Part shown: one piece after another, positions 21,641 through 32,740 of the stretch
How positions within the stretch are numbered: the first letter of the stretch is position 1
Layout of the letters: the number at the start of each line of letters is the position of its first letter
Assembly: GCA_930367215.1 (NCBI GenBank)
Contig: OV884056.1
Location: forward strand, 196,767,310 to 196,831,309
DNA from: Pollenia angustigena
Lineage: Eukaryota; Arthropoda; Insecta; Diptera; Polleniidae
DNA: 64,000 nt
Reading direction: 5' to 3'
Translations under genes and position numbers: made by a program
The notes under the pieces: generated by a model
What the model was told of the DNA's origin: nothing
The model's input: only the letters and a program-made list of their open reading frames with translations
The model's database searches: none

Positions 21641-24600
21641 TTAGTTGCTTTACGATTATAAAGGCATAATTTTATGTTTAAGGCATACAATTCTTGTAGT
21701 CGCGAATAACATTGTAAAAGCCAAGAATGATAGAAATAAAGATTACGCCTTGCGCATGTTTTACCGTTTGATGACGTAGTAGTTCCATTGTAAAGATTAT
21801 CAAGTCTCTTTTATATGTGAAAATCGCAATTTCTTACAAAAAATTTATGTATTAAGTGATAGTGGGCAACCCAGCAATTAAATTACTCAGAGAGTTCAAA
21901 TTAAAAATATTATATCAATTGTCAAACTTAGAATTTTGCTTAATATTTTTTATTAAAAATATTATAACAATAAATAAAAGTTTTAAAAGTGTTCTAACGT
22001 GTGTTAAAAGTAGCATAATTAAGAAAAATAAAATCTAAATAAAAATAGAAGAGAGCAGAAAAGAGAACAAACATAAAGTGTGCATTGGGCAAATTCCAAA
22101 AAATTTACCGCAAAAAACAAATGGGAAAATTGTGCGAAAAACTAACGTGTTGCGTGCTTTTAATTAAATGTCTATATTTTAAACTATAGCTAATATAGAG
22201 ATAATATATATTTTTGTAAGTCAAAAATTAAAATTTGAAGAAAAAAGGAACTTCTTATAAAAAATGTTCAGTTTTTAAATAATTTAAATAGAAAAATTAT
22301 AATTTGTTCCACTGTCTTGCTTACACATAAACATAAACATTTGAAAATTAAAAAAATATTAGCCAATGAGAACGAGGGTTGTGTGACGTCACAGTTCCTA
22401 CATGCGTAGTAAAAAATGTTTTTATCTGCCTGATGTCGTTATCTTTATTTCTATCATTCTTGGTAAAAGCCACATTTTGCAGATTATCGTTAACATTGCC
22501 CTTTTACATTGCTCATATATTAAATCAGCCAAAATTATGCAGCTTATCAATATCAAAATGCAATTAGAAAGAGTCATATGGTGGAAGAACGTTGTAAGTT
22601 ACTAACAAAATTTTACGAACGGAGTTGTCGAAAGTAATTGATAAGTGTAGCAGAGGTACAAAAAGAAAATTTCATTTTGAAAATTGAAAAGACAATAGAA
22701 ATAAAATGTTAAGAAACTTGAAAATGATTTTATAACTAGAAAAAATAATGGCATACCTCCAAAATCGCTCCAGATCAGGTAATGTGAAACCCCTTTTAGA
22801 CTAGTCACGATGCTTCTCGATAAAAGCCGTTTGTAAGCGACATTAATCAAGAAACTGCTTAGGATATTTACAAGCAGTTTGAGACCAAGTTTGTTCTATT
22901 CTGTTGAGTTTGCGAAAGTGAGCGTCTTTTCAACAGACGGACAGAAAGACGGACATGGCTAAATCGAATTAAAATTACTCAAGGTGCCAGAATATATGTA
23001 CTTTATGGTGTCTGAGATAAATAATAAAAAATGTGTTACACGGAACGATAGGTTTTAATGTTAGAAAACGAACGAATTTTGCGCTCGTCGCCAGGCAGTA
23101 AAGTTAGTCTTAAATGAACTTATGAACCGATTTTACTTAAGTTTTTTGGTAATTATGTTTAGTTTATTAAAGGTAAAACACATTTTATGACAAATTCATT
23201 TTAATATTCTGCCTAACATTTTCTGCATTTAAAAACTAGAATATTTCCAGTTAAGTGCTATTTTATTTTGTAATATTTCTAAATAGACAATAATGGCATG
23301 CTGGGTGAATTTAATGTTACAATAAAAAAAATTGTCTATTTGTTGGCTGCTTTCCATATTATCCACTTAACGTAATAAGAAATTTCCTTTCACAAAAAAA
23401 AAAAAAAAAAAAAAATCCTAACAAAAAAACAATTTTTTGTTATTTATTTTTCGTTGTTATAAAATCTACAGAAAATGTAAAATAAAAAACTAAAAAAGAA
23501 AACGTTAGAAGCTTAAAATTAATTTGAATCTAAAATACGCTGAGTGGAGTGCCACTGCAACAAGAAAAAAAAATTAAGAATGAATATAAATTCAACAATA
23601 TGAATTTATTTGGTTTCATTTTTTATTTATTTTTGGCTAAAAAGGGTTCACTTTTTTTGTTATTGTTGTAGCATTATTATCTATTTTTTTAGGTTTTTTT
23701 TTGAAAATGGATATATTTATTTGGCAAAACATATTCGTACGAGTAAAAGCCTTAATTTTTTATATGGATGCAGTCAAGTGGCTTGAGCATTTTATTTAAG
23801 CGCATGAATGGATTTTTTATTTTTCTATATGGTCTCGAATATTATTTCTTATTTTAAGTTTCTTTTTTTATATTTTGTAACTTATTTTTAAATGATATAA
23901 CAAAAACGAAGAGCAGAAAAAAATAAAAATAAAATTTCAATTTATTTGTATAAAATATAAAGAAAATTGTTGCAAAATTAAAAAAGATTGGCTTTTTAAA
24001 ATGCTATCGTAAAAAAAGTGGAAGTTTGAATTGTAGAAGTCGTTGGGGACATTTGTAAGTACAAAGCGAAGAAACCCATTAAGGCAGGAATTTGCAAAAG
24101 AATCCACGATTGGTAATATTTGAGATTTTCTTCTTCTTCTTCTTCTTGGATTTTCATTAATACCCAAACCAGATAAGGCTAGACACCTAAAATCAAAATT
24201 TGTTCGATCGATCTCTTAAGAACTATAAAAAAGAGGATCAATTAATATCCTTATATCAGGAAAACAATGCTTAACGTTGGCCCAAGTTTTAGTTGTATAA
24301 TGAGTTTTCAGAATTGTTGCCAATGAGGAATTCGGAAATTACACATGACTGTATACCATCAAAACCTTATTGATGTTCTTTATTTACAGTTAAATCGTTA
24401 GATTTACAAAAAAAGCAAAGCTTGCAATTTACTGTAGGTAGAAAAAACTGGACGAACAGGTATAACAGCACGTATCAAAAAAATTAGCTGTGAGAAGCTT
24501 TGTTTGATACTTACTTATTGACTTAAGGTACTTTCTGACCACACAACATTGTTGAGTATTATATATCTAATATTATTTTCGTTTTGCTCCACACTATTTA

Positions 24601-25753
24601 ATAAGTTGCGTAATATGTAAAAAATTCTATGTAGCAATTTTTCGTAAAAATTTGTTTTTTATTTAATAAAACATTAGGAATTTACTTCTAAAATCTCTAG
24701 AAAGAATTTAAAATAAAATTTGACAGTTTATGTTAAACATGCTATTCAAAACTACGGATTTGTTCACGTACCATTTCCCTACACACAACGAACAACAACA
24801 TTAAACCTCAAACCTCAAAAAGAAAACACGAATTGTGAAACGGATAATGAAATTTGAGATAATTTGTGTACACAACAAGAAAAAAAAGTCAGGGTTTAAA
24901 AAACAATTTTGTCTGTGATGGAAGCTAAAAAAAAGACAAAAACTTAATGTTCTTTAAGGAAATCTTGACTGTAAAAAATTAATGCTAATATATGTAAATA
25001 CACATGTATTGGCAACACTGGTTATGTACAAATTTGGCTGTATAAGATTTACTAGTGGCTCTGTATGACTCTTAAGTCGATAACTTTAATGCTAAGTAGC
25101 AAAATATTAACTCAGTGGGTAAGGCTGAACGTTACATCCAACAATTTTTATATGCGCTGAATAATGCGCTTTATGTGTCAAAAATGTATTGCTTCAAAGT
25201 GGGAACTCGCCATATAAAATTCATGTCTTCCGTAGGCGCAATAGTAAGCGAAACGTAAATGTTTCTCCCTTAAACCTTCTTCGTTGGAAGCTCCATTTTT
25301 TATTGGGATGTTTTTCCCGATTGTTAAAAAATTAAGCACTTTACGAAAGGACAACAAGTTAAAATGAAAAAGTGAATTCGATAGAACTTAGATAAAAAAA
25401 TTAGTGACGTTTTCTGTTGAATGATAGTATTGTGAAACTGTTGACCAATATCAAAGATTTATCAACGACCAGTAAGATCCCACAGTCAGCGTTAAGTAAT
25501 CTATCTTTATAGGACATAAATAATTGATTCGGCGTAAATCAAGAGAACACAGGGCTACTCGTTAGAATAGGGTTGAGGCTAATAGCCTGCTCACAGTTGT
25601 CAACATCTACCATCAATTTGAGATGATGTTAGTTCCAAAAATCAACCTCTTGTAGGAAAGGAAATGGCTCAAGGATTCTTAGAATAGCTACTCTTCAGAC
25701 GAAATCGGGTCAATTTGTGGTCAGGAAGGCCGATTTTTGATATTTTGTTTGTT
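21641..25753. other. Transposon-poor AT-rich intergenic stretch
   Basis: No gene recognised in 4 kb. Items seen: a 20-bp block AAGAATGATAGAAATAAAGA at 21723-21742 repeated inverted near 22441-22460; a diverged ggacagaaagacggacatgg repeat tail at about 22937-23030; poly-A near 23393-23415; (TTC)n at 24129-24149; and a fragment of the 51583-52081 family at about 25578-25650 (aatagcctgctcacagttg). All open frames are under 85 codons and low complexity. Confidence 0.4.
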
Positions 25754-26320
25754 TAAGGCACATTTTCACGACTAACCTTTAAAGATCGAAATAGTTAATG
25801 GTACCTTTAGCACTAGTGAGGAATAAAGTTACCTTCATTTTTTTTTCGTTTTCACAACTTCTGTATAAAATAAACTTAACATTTTTAAAAATGTGGCAAT
25901 ACTAAAGTAAATACCGATTATTTTTGCCAAAATAAAAATACGAACTGGCAACTACGTACTATCTTTTACTTTTCTCATATTAAATTTTTGTGTCCACAAA
26001 TATTTTTTAATAATAAAAAATATTAATGAAGTACCGCGTACACGCGAATTTAACGTTTTGTAACTTTTTTGTCAAAATACGAGTTTGTTATTAATTTACA
26101 AAATATACGTATACTTGGAGTTGCCATATATAACAAATATGTGAATATAATATGGCAATCTCAAATCTAAGCCCTACGACAAAAGTTAAAGGTAGAACGT
26201 TCCTCTCTTTATCTTATCCTTCACTTTTAGTTTAAAGGGAACTTGTGATAATTAAAAACTCATTATCTGTTCGATAACTTTCTACATTTAGCTATCGTTA
26301 AGTCGTGAAAACGGGCCTAA
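25754..26320. mobile_element. TIR element with TTTTCACGACT ends
   Basis: Left aaggcacaTTTTCACGACTAACC; right inverted TTAGGCCCGTTTTCACGACTTAACG. About 20 bp of imperfect TIR around 567 bp of AT-rich noncoding DNA. No duplication identified. Confidence 0.5.
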
Positions 26321-26429
26321 GTCTGGCAAAGCTAAAATTTTGTAACTAGATATATAAGAAAAGCCGAGTCTTAAAAGTGCACGGCCGCAAGGCTCATGTA
26401 AAGATTAAATAAAGAAGAAGTTAAAATAA

Positions 26430-28076
26430 AAATCTTTTGTTTTCTTATATCTTTACAATTCCTCCCCAATAAATTTACAAACCACAAATACAATCCATAA
26501 TTCAACAGAACATTTTTCCTCTGGCAACCACCATAACTTAAATTTGCACACTGATTTAGGTGAAATATTTGAATTTCAATGTGTTAATCAATTTGATATC
26601 GTATTGTGCTGTTCAAGAATCAAGTCAAATGCCGTTGGATTTGATAATATACACCCAAAATTTATAAAAATACTTTTACCATTTCTTTTACCTTATATAA
26701 CATATCTTTTCAACAACATCATTACAAAAAGTGCTTACCCCCTTAAATGGAAATATGCAAAGATTATACCAATACCTAAATCAAACAAGGAGTTTAGGCC
26801 AATTGCAATCCTTTCATTTCTTTCTAAAGTTTTTGAAAAGTTGTTACATTCTCAAATAAGCGATTTTGTCAAAAGAAATAACTTACTTACTGAAAGGCAA
26901 TCAGGATTTCGTCCAAAGCATAGCTGTGTCACAACTCTGTTGAGTGTTACTGAAGAAATAAGGCAACAAATCGATAATGGAAAAGTGGTTCTCTTGGTAC
27001 TACTCGATCACTCAAAAGCCTTTGATACTGTGGATCACTTCATTTTATGTGAAAAGCTGAAACATATGTTTAATTTTAGTTACACCTCAGCTAAACTTAT
27101 GTCTTCGTACCTATCTGATCGTTCTCAATCAGTAGTTTTATATAACCGCATATCTGCAACAGTCTCTGTAACAAGAGGTGTGCCTCAGGGATCGATTTTG
27201 GGTCCCCTTTTATTTTCCATATATGCTAATGATCTACCGGTTCAACTCAAATATTGTAACATACATATGTACGCTGACGACGTCCAGGTATATCTCAGTA
27301 GCACAGTCAAAATGCTGAATGCATCGATCTCCAAGCTTAATTATGATTTAAATAACATACATAAATGGGCAGCTGCAAATGGGCTTTGTCTTAACCCGAA
27401 AAAATCGAAATGCATTGTTATTCATAAGCGATTACTTAATCTTGATCGTGTTTTTGACGTTAGACTTAACAACAAGCAAATCGAAATCGTAACTTCTGTC
27501 AAAAACCTGGGAATTATATTTAACGACTTTCTCTCCTGGACTAATCACGTCAACAGTGCTGTGGGACGAACATATGGAATGTTAAGAACACTCTGGGCCA
27601 CTCAACATTGCACCCCTTTAAATATTAGAATGCTTCTTGCTAAAGCTTATTTAATACCATCTTTGCTCTATGGGTGTGAAATTTTCTCGAATTGCGATGC
27701 TGTTAGTAAGCGTAAACTAAAATCCATCTACGGGAATATTGTGAGATATGTTTTTGGTATCAGAAGATATGGCTCAGTATCCATGTTTAACACAAAACTT
27801 TTTGGAATCTCATTTGAAAACCTCCTTAAACTACGAACTCTTTTGTGTTTGCACAAGATTGTTTATGAGAAAACACCAAAGTATCTATATGACTTACTTA
27901 GATTTGGGAGATCCAGTAGGAGTAAAAGAATTATCGCCATAAGATATAGAACGCTTGTATCTGAATGGCAATTTTTTATCAATGCCATACGCCTCTGGAA
28001 CGAACTACCATATCACATCCAGCTATATAGTAACGCATCCAAATTTAAAATTGAAGTTCTAAAACTGTACGCTTAG
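26430..28076 (+). CDS. LINE reverse transcriptase ORF, 5'-truncated
   Basis: Open from 26430 (after an in-frame TAA at 26427) to TAG at 28074-28076, about 548 codons; the ORF could be counted from TTG at 26544. It encodes a non-LTR retrotransposon reverse transcriptase, which would copy the element's RNA at a nicked chromosomal target. RT blocks in order: IKSNAVGFDNIHPKFIK, FRPIAILSFLSKVFEKLLH, RQSGFRPKHS, LLDHSKAFDTVDHF (catalytic Asp), RGVPQGSILGPLLFSIYAND, and MYADDVQVYL (the YADD box, two catalytic Asp), then KNLGIIFND. The C-terminal tail RLWNELPYHIQLYSNASKFK resembles CR1/L2/jockey-like LINEs. No endonuclease domain precedes it, so the insertion is 5'-truncated at about 26430. The RT frame has no stop or frameshift, which suggests a fairly young insertion. 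The clade is inferred. Confidence 0.85.
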   Translation, partial: KSFVFLYLYNSSPINLQTTNTIHNSTEHFSSGNHHNLNLHTDLGEIFEFQCVNQFDIVLCCSRIKSNAVGFDNIHPKFIKILLPFLLPYITYLFNNIITKSAYPLKWKYAKIIPIPKSNKEFRPIAILSFLSKVFEKLLHSQISDFVKRNNLLTERQSGFRPKHSCVTTLLSVTEEIRQQIDNGKVVLLVLLDHSKAFDTVDHFILCEKLKHMFNFSYTSAKLMSSYLSDRSQSVVLYNRISATVSVTRGVPQGSILGPLLFSIYANDLPVQLKYCNIHMYADDVQVYLSSTVKMLNASISKLNYDLNNIHKWAAANGLCLNPKKSKCIVIHKRLLNLDRVFDVRLNNKQIEIVTSVKNLGIIFNDFLSWTNHVNSAVGRTYGMLRTLWATQHCTPLNIRMLLAKAYLIPSLLYGCEIFSNCDAVSKRKLKSIYGNIVRYVFGIRRYGSVSMFNTKLFGISFENLLKLRTLLCLHKIVYEKTPKYLYDLLRFGRSSRSKRIIAIRYRTLVSEWQFFINAIRLWNELPYHIQLYSNASKFKIEVLKLYA

Positions 28077-28362
28077 CGTCTCGATTTATTGTTTAATGAT
28101 TTGATGTTTATGATTTTGTTTTTATGATTTTGTTCTTATGATTTTTAATTGTTCAATCACTTTTAATATTATTTTTATGATAATTTATTTATAATTTTTG
28201 TTAAAATGTTTAAATTAGATATTTTTACTATTTATTATATGTAATTCTTTAAGTTAATTCTTATAAACAAATTAACCTGTTTAGCTTTATAAAATCCTAT
28301 GCTGTAATTATAAGATTTAATCTTGTAGCATAGGACAGTCAATGAAATAAATAAATACAAAT
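26430..28362 (+). mobile_element. 5'-truncated non-LTR retrotransposon
   Basis: RT ORF followed by about 285 bp of 3'UTR ending in gaaataaataaatacaaa, the short (TAAA)n tail usual for this kind of LINE instead of a long poly-A. No target duplication was recognised by eye, so the 5' edge is approximate. Confidence 0.75.
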
Positions 28363-29320
28363 CAATATGTTTCTACAGTTATTTCCGCTTAATTGAGTTT
28401 CTAAAAATGCACGACTTTTGACGCAATTATACGGGAACGCAATTAAGCAGTACTCGGTTAATTGAATCGCTAAAGCAATTAAAACGAAAATCGCTTAATT
28501 GAGCAAGATGTGCAATAAAGCGAAACACCCATGTGTAGATAGAAAATAAAACTCATTTCTTTATTTATTAAGTTAAAAAATTTTTTAGGTTTATTAAAAC
28601 AAAATAAAAATCAGGTACGTTCATCGTACAATGTTTAAAAAGGAACAAAATACTATACAATAAAAGGAGATCAAAACTTAAAAATATTTGTATGGAAATG
28701 TATATTATATGTTTTACAAATCTTTATACTTATATTCAACTAAAGGGGATTAAATATATAATAATTTTAATTAATAATTTTTTTACGTTTGTGGAGCAAA
28801 AACACATTAAGTAGACGAAAGCAATTAACCGAAAAATTTGCTCTTGTTTTTCGCAATGCGGTCTTCATTTGCGAAGTAATTAAGCGGTTGACGCAACTAA
28901 ACGGATCTCAACTGAACGGTCATTTTTACATAGACAGTTATATTAAATGATTTCGTTAAATAATTTTTAGTATCTCATTTTATTCCATTCTATATCTTTA
29001 GGTTATTTAAGCGTCATCATTAGAAAAAAGCCAATTAATTCTGTTATAATTATTTTGGCATTACAGACAAAATGACAATTGTTTAGAATGCAGCGTTACC
29101 ATTTGTCAAGTTGTTCCTTTTTTGCATGTTTTTTTGTTTAATGTTTTTTTATATTTTTAAAAATGATTAATTCCAAATACATTTCGGCGTTTTCTTCCAA
29201 ATACATTGAACAAAATACTCATCAAGCGTTGTGGAAGTATTAGTGAAAATGTGTTTGTATGTGTCACACCGACGATGCTGGATGAAAAATCAAAAAATTT
29301 AGATATGACGGCGAATATTA
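28363..29320. other. Intergenic with possible pogo-like MITE (28448-28914)
   Basis: CAGTACTCGGTTAATTGAATCG at 28448 and, inverted from 28914, CAGTTGAGATCCGTTTAGTTGCG are loosely related. Both are followed by CGCTTAATT words, as in pogo/Tigger-like ends. The similarity is partial; the rest of the stretch shows nothing. Confidence 0.4.
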
Positions 29321-29328
29321 GGTCCAGC

Positions 29329-30558
29329 CAGTGTTACCACCAGCAAGATTCAAAATTACACTTGAGATGAAGCAAAATTACCCGATTTAATTAAAATAAA
29401 CCTGATATAAAATTGAAGTTTTATTTAATAAAAAGACATTTACAAAGAAGCAAAAACAAACTCATTCAAACAAGATCAATATTAGTCAAGCCGTGCGATG
29501 TGACACTTATTGATTGTTTTCCGTAGGCCTGTGAAGTCAGTGGCTAATGCTGATAAACCAGCAACAATCGCTGTCTTGGAGGTCAACATTGTTCATTTAT
29601 TCGAAAAAGAGAAACAAAATTGGACGTCTGCAATGCGTTTCGTCAAGGACAAGAATGGTAATGCCGTGTATCAATCTGCGATTAAAATTAATTTTTTTGT
29701 GTTGTCTGCCATTTTAAGTTTCATGGTCTTAAAAAATACAATTATACCTTATTTAGTAAACAAAATGCCTGCAGAGTTTTCTACAACTGTCCCTTTCGTA
29801 ATTCAGTTTTACAACTGTAAATATATATATGTTCCTCTAACTCCCATTGGAGCATTGGGCAATGGCTTTGTAGCATCCGCTTTAAGGCTAGCCAGAGTTA
29901 GAAGGCGCCACAACCATGTATCCTGAATGGTCGAAAGGACGTCTCAGGAAAGTAGGCGATAACCGCTGAAACATGGTTGCATCGTGGGATTGGACACGTA
30001 GATAGCAGCCCTATCACCAATCTAGGGGACGAGGGTTAGCAGCCCACTTTTCCGAATCACAAATTGCTAACGAATCGCACAACTGTAAAGGGCCTTAAAT
30101 ATTCAATAAACTAAAGCATTTAAAAGTAGCAAGATAGAAAAAATTAATTATATGTTGCAATATTGGAAACATAGCTTCCCCCAGGCAAGTTTTTAGTTTG
30201 AATAACTTTTTTCAATAAACTTCAGGTTCTAAATCACTATGAAAGGCATCTTTATCCAAATCTAAGGGTCCATCTTGCGACATTTATTACCAAACATTTG
30301 AAAATATATGTTCAATGATTGAAGTCGTTTCTTAAAAAGAAACCGAGACTTTGGTTTAGAAGGCTGTGCATTTCTTAGCAACAATATTTAAAAAAGATAA
30401 ATGTCATCACTGAAATCGAATCTTGATTTTATTTGGGCATCTGAAGTAAAAATTTCAAATTACACCTAAATTTCAACTAAGAGAAACTACCCACGCTCTA
30501 CCCACGACCGAAAAAATTGTACCAAATTCGGGTAATTACCCACAAAGTGGCAACACTG
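29329..30558. mobile_element. hAT-type element, 8-bp TSD GGTCCAGC, with unusual cargo
   Basis: Left end CAGTGTTACCACC; right end inverted CAGTGTTGCCACTTTG. Identical flanks GGTCCAGC (29321-29328) and GGTCCAGC (30559-30566). Subterminal AATTACCC words stand at both ends. 1230 bp. The interior contains a 138-codon open frame (29510-29926) and a GC-rich block (about 29850-30070) unlike the rest of the region. Confidence 0.85.
29510..29926 (+). other. Unidentified 138-codon open frame inside the hAT element
   Basis: Starts with ATG-less TTG-type initiation (ttgattgtt) and ends TGA. The N-terminal half (about 60 residues, VLEVNIVHLFEKEKQNW, AMRFVKDKNGNAVYQS) has balanced, protein-like composition. 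The middle becomes hydrophobic and AT-driven, and the end (ASALRLARVRRRHNHVS) is Arg-rich and encoded by GC-rich DNA. There is no BED finger, RNase-H-like block or hAT C-terminal signature, so it is not recognisable transposase. It could be captured host sequence, a fragment of another element, or chance. Not called as a gene. Confidence 0.25.
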
Positions 30559-30566
30559 GGTCCAGC

Positions 30567-31652
30567 ATACGTACACGATGGATTCGCCCGCTGGACAAGC
30601 ATTTGACAAGTGTATTTGGCCCTTAAGACTTGAGCACTTTTGTAGAAAAAAAAGTTTCTTGAGTGCTTTTCATATAAATTTAACTACATAATCAATTGCT
30701 TGTCAACTGGAAACAACACATAAGACAAAATTTAGTAATTACTTATAAAAAAGGTATAAAATAATTAGTGATGAGTTTTAAATCTTTAAAAGTCTTCTAT
30801 TACCGACTATTTATTTTATTCCATCCTTTTTTTTGACTACCAAAATAAATACAACAAAAACGAATTGCCCCTTACCCTTCGTATGTGAGCCTGTGTAGCA
30901 CAAGAAGAAGGTTGAGCTGAACAAGAGAACAATATATATGTATATTTAAAAAACTGCTTAAAAAAGGATTTTTTGGTTATTTTGTGAGTTGTAAGAAGCT
31001 TTTTTTTTTGTGTATTTATCTTTTTTTTATTTTCGTTCACATTACCATCATATTCGTAGCATTATTTGGTAATTTTCCCCTACTTATGGGTTATGAATGC
31101 CAGGATACTCCAACACGAGTGTGTGTGTATGTTTGGGTGATTTTACTCTTCATATGTAAAAAATGTACCATCACATGTGCCTTGAAAAGTCATGTTGGTT
31201 TGGTAGAAAATAAACAAAAAAAATTTCCAAAAAAAAAATAAAATAAGTTTTATAGACATTTTAGTATGAGCGTTATTGAATGCCTGCAGTAATTTCTTAA
31301 TTAGCTTCAATAGGAATAATTGTATTCACAAAGAAAATTTGCCAGTTGTGGGTTTCTGTTTTCATTTAAAGCATTTAAAGGCATTCGAAATAAATAACCA
31401 GTAGATTTTAAATAACTGTGGTTGTTTGAAATTTGTAAATGTATGTATGCACCCAGCAGAAAACAATTCGATATAGTTCCAGATATCTGAGAGAAACGTC
31501 GAAAAAAAGTCGGAATCGTATACGAATTCTGTCAGATTCCTGACCTAAAAATTTATCAAGTTGTTAACACGAAATCTGGCAGACATGTCGTGGAAAACTC
31601 TGGATTTTTTGCCGGCATTTCTGGTACATCGATATCATATTTTTATTAAATA
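30567..31652. other. Intergenic, no gene seen
   Basis: AT-rich. Near 31450, cacccagcagaaaac resembles one end of a MITE, but I found no partner end. Two overlapping low-complexity open frames at 30837-31241 are not called. Confidence 0.4.
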
Positions 31653-32312
31653 CTAGCTTAACCCGGTGCGCTTCGCTACACTGCTTTAACCACTTTATCG
31701 GTTGAGAGATATTTAATATATGCATCCTATGGAAGGTATTTCCCCCCGGCGCCTACCCGCTTTATTTTTATTTTCAAAAGTGACTTCTACAAAGAAGATC
31801 CTACTACCAAAAGTTCAACAAATTGCTTGCAGCGGCTCTTATTAATATTTCTATCTATGAGGGGTACTGCTCCGCCTCTCTCCACCCCGCCCATTACTAT
31901 GCTGAAATTTAAAGTTTGCTATAATAGAAGCTTTAAGCACGTTTGAAGACTCTCCCTTAAATAGTTCTTCAGTTGAGCGATATTTAATGTATGCATCCTA
32001 TGAGAGATATTTGCCCCCTGCGCCTACCCGCTTTATTTTTATTTTCAATAGTGTAGTATACCATAAGAGTGACTTCTTCAAAGTTTGAACATTCTCACTA
32101 TAACAGTTCTTAAGATTTGCGATATTAAAAATTGGCGTCCTATGGGGGAAACCGCTTCCCCCGCTGCTACTTTATTTCCATTTTGGGGCTCAGAAGATTT
32201 TACTACCAAAAGTTCAACAAAATGCGTGAAGCGGCTCTTAAGATATGCGAAGACATACAAACAAACAAACAAACAAACAAACACAAACATTTTTCATTTT
32301 TATATATATAGA
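31653..32312 (-). mobile_element. Non-autonomous Helitron (minus)
   Basis: Read on the minus strand it starts TCTATATATATAAAAATGA and ends AGCGCACCGGGTTAAGCTAG. A short GCG/CGC hairpin lies about 12 bp inside the end. It sits exactly between A and T, the Helitron rule (TC...CTAG, A^T, no duplication). The 660-bp body shares the repeat unit of 39762-41310 (caaaagttcaacaaa, gcgcctacccgctttat, ctcttattaatatttctat). No Rep/helicase coding. The 5' end was later hit by the 225-bp MITE at 32314. Confidence 0.8.
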
Positions 32313-32313
32313 T

Positions 32314-32538
32314 CAAGGCGAATTTATTACAGGTGGTCTTAAAAGCCCTGCTGATATTAGCTAAAATCACTGTTGAATGTCAAAATTTTGTTTATTCTCT
32401 TTTATTATCGTTGTTTCTGTTTTGTTTTATTTCTGTTTTTGACATTGTACAATGATTTTACAAAAACAAATTGCTTGTGGTTTTTGTACGAGTTGTACTT
32501 GTTGTAGTACCGAGATTACCTGGGATGAATTCGCCTTG
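32314..32538 (+). mobile_element. 225-bp hAT-type MITE, copy 1 (TSD ATATAGAT)
   Basis: TIRs CAAGGCGAATTTATTACAGG and, inverted, CAAGGCGAATTCATCCCAGG. Perfect 8-bp duplication ATATAGAT at 32306-32313 and 32539-32546. The left duplication overlaps the terminal TATAGA of the Helitron, so this insertion is younger. Same length as copy 2 and nearly identical in reverse complement. Confidence 0.9.
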
Positions 32539-32634
32539 ATATAGATGAATAATATTTTTAAGAACCCATTCGTTATCAACTATTTAAGTTAAAGCGTTTT
32601 TAAAAAGTGGTGCCTTTATGGGAGTAACTACTCC

Positions 32635-32740
32635 CAGTGTTGCCAATTTGGCCATTTAGTGGCTAGAATGAGCAATCTAAAATCTTGTTTGGCAAAAAAA
32701 AAAAATAAAAAAATGTGTTTAGTTATTAGCCATTTTTATT
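32635..32740. mobile_element. End fragment of the AATGGCTAAA hAT family
   Basis: CAGTGTTGCCAATTTGGCC followed by tagtggctag and ttagccattttt, matching the right end of 47433-48852 read inward. No partner end found; solo fragment. Confidence 0.55.

Noticed and set aside
29510..29926. Small secreted or membrane protein gene
   Set aside because: Half of it is AT-driven hydrophobic sequence, no ATG start, and it sits inside a hAT element; kept only as an unidentified frame.
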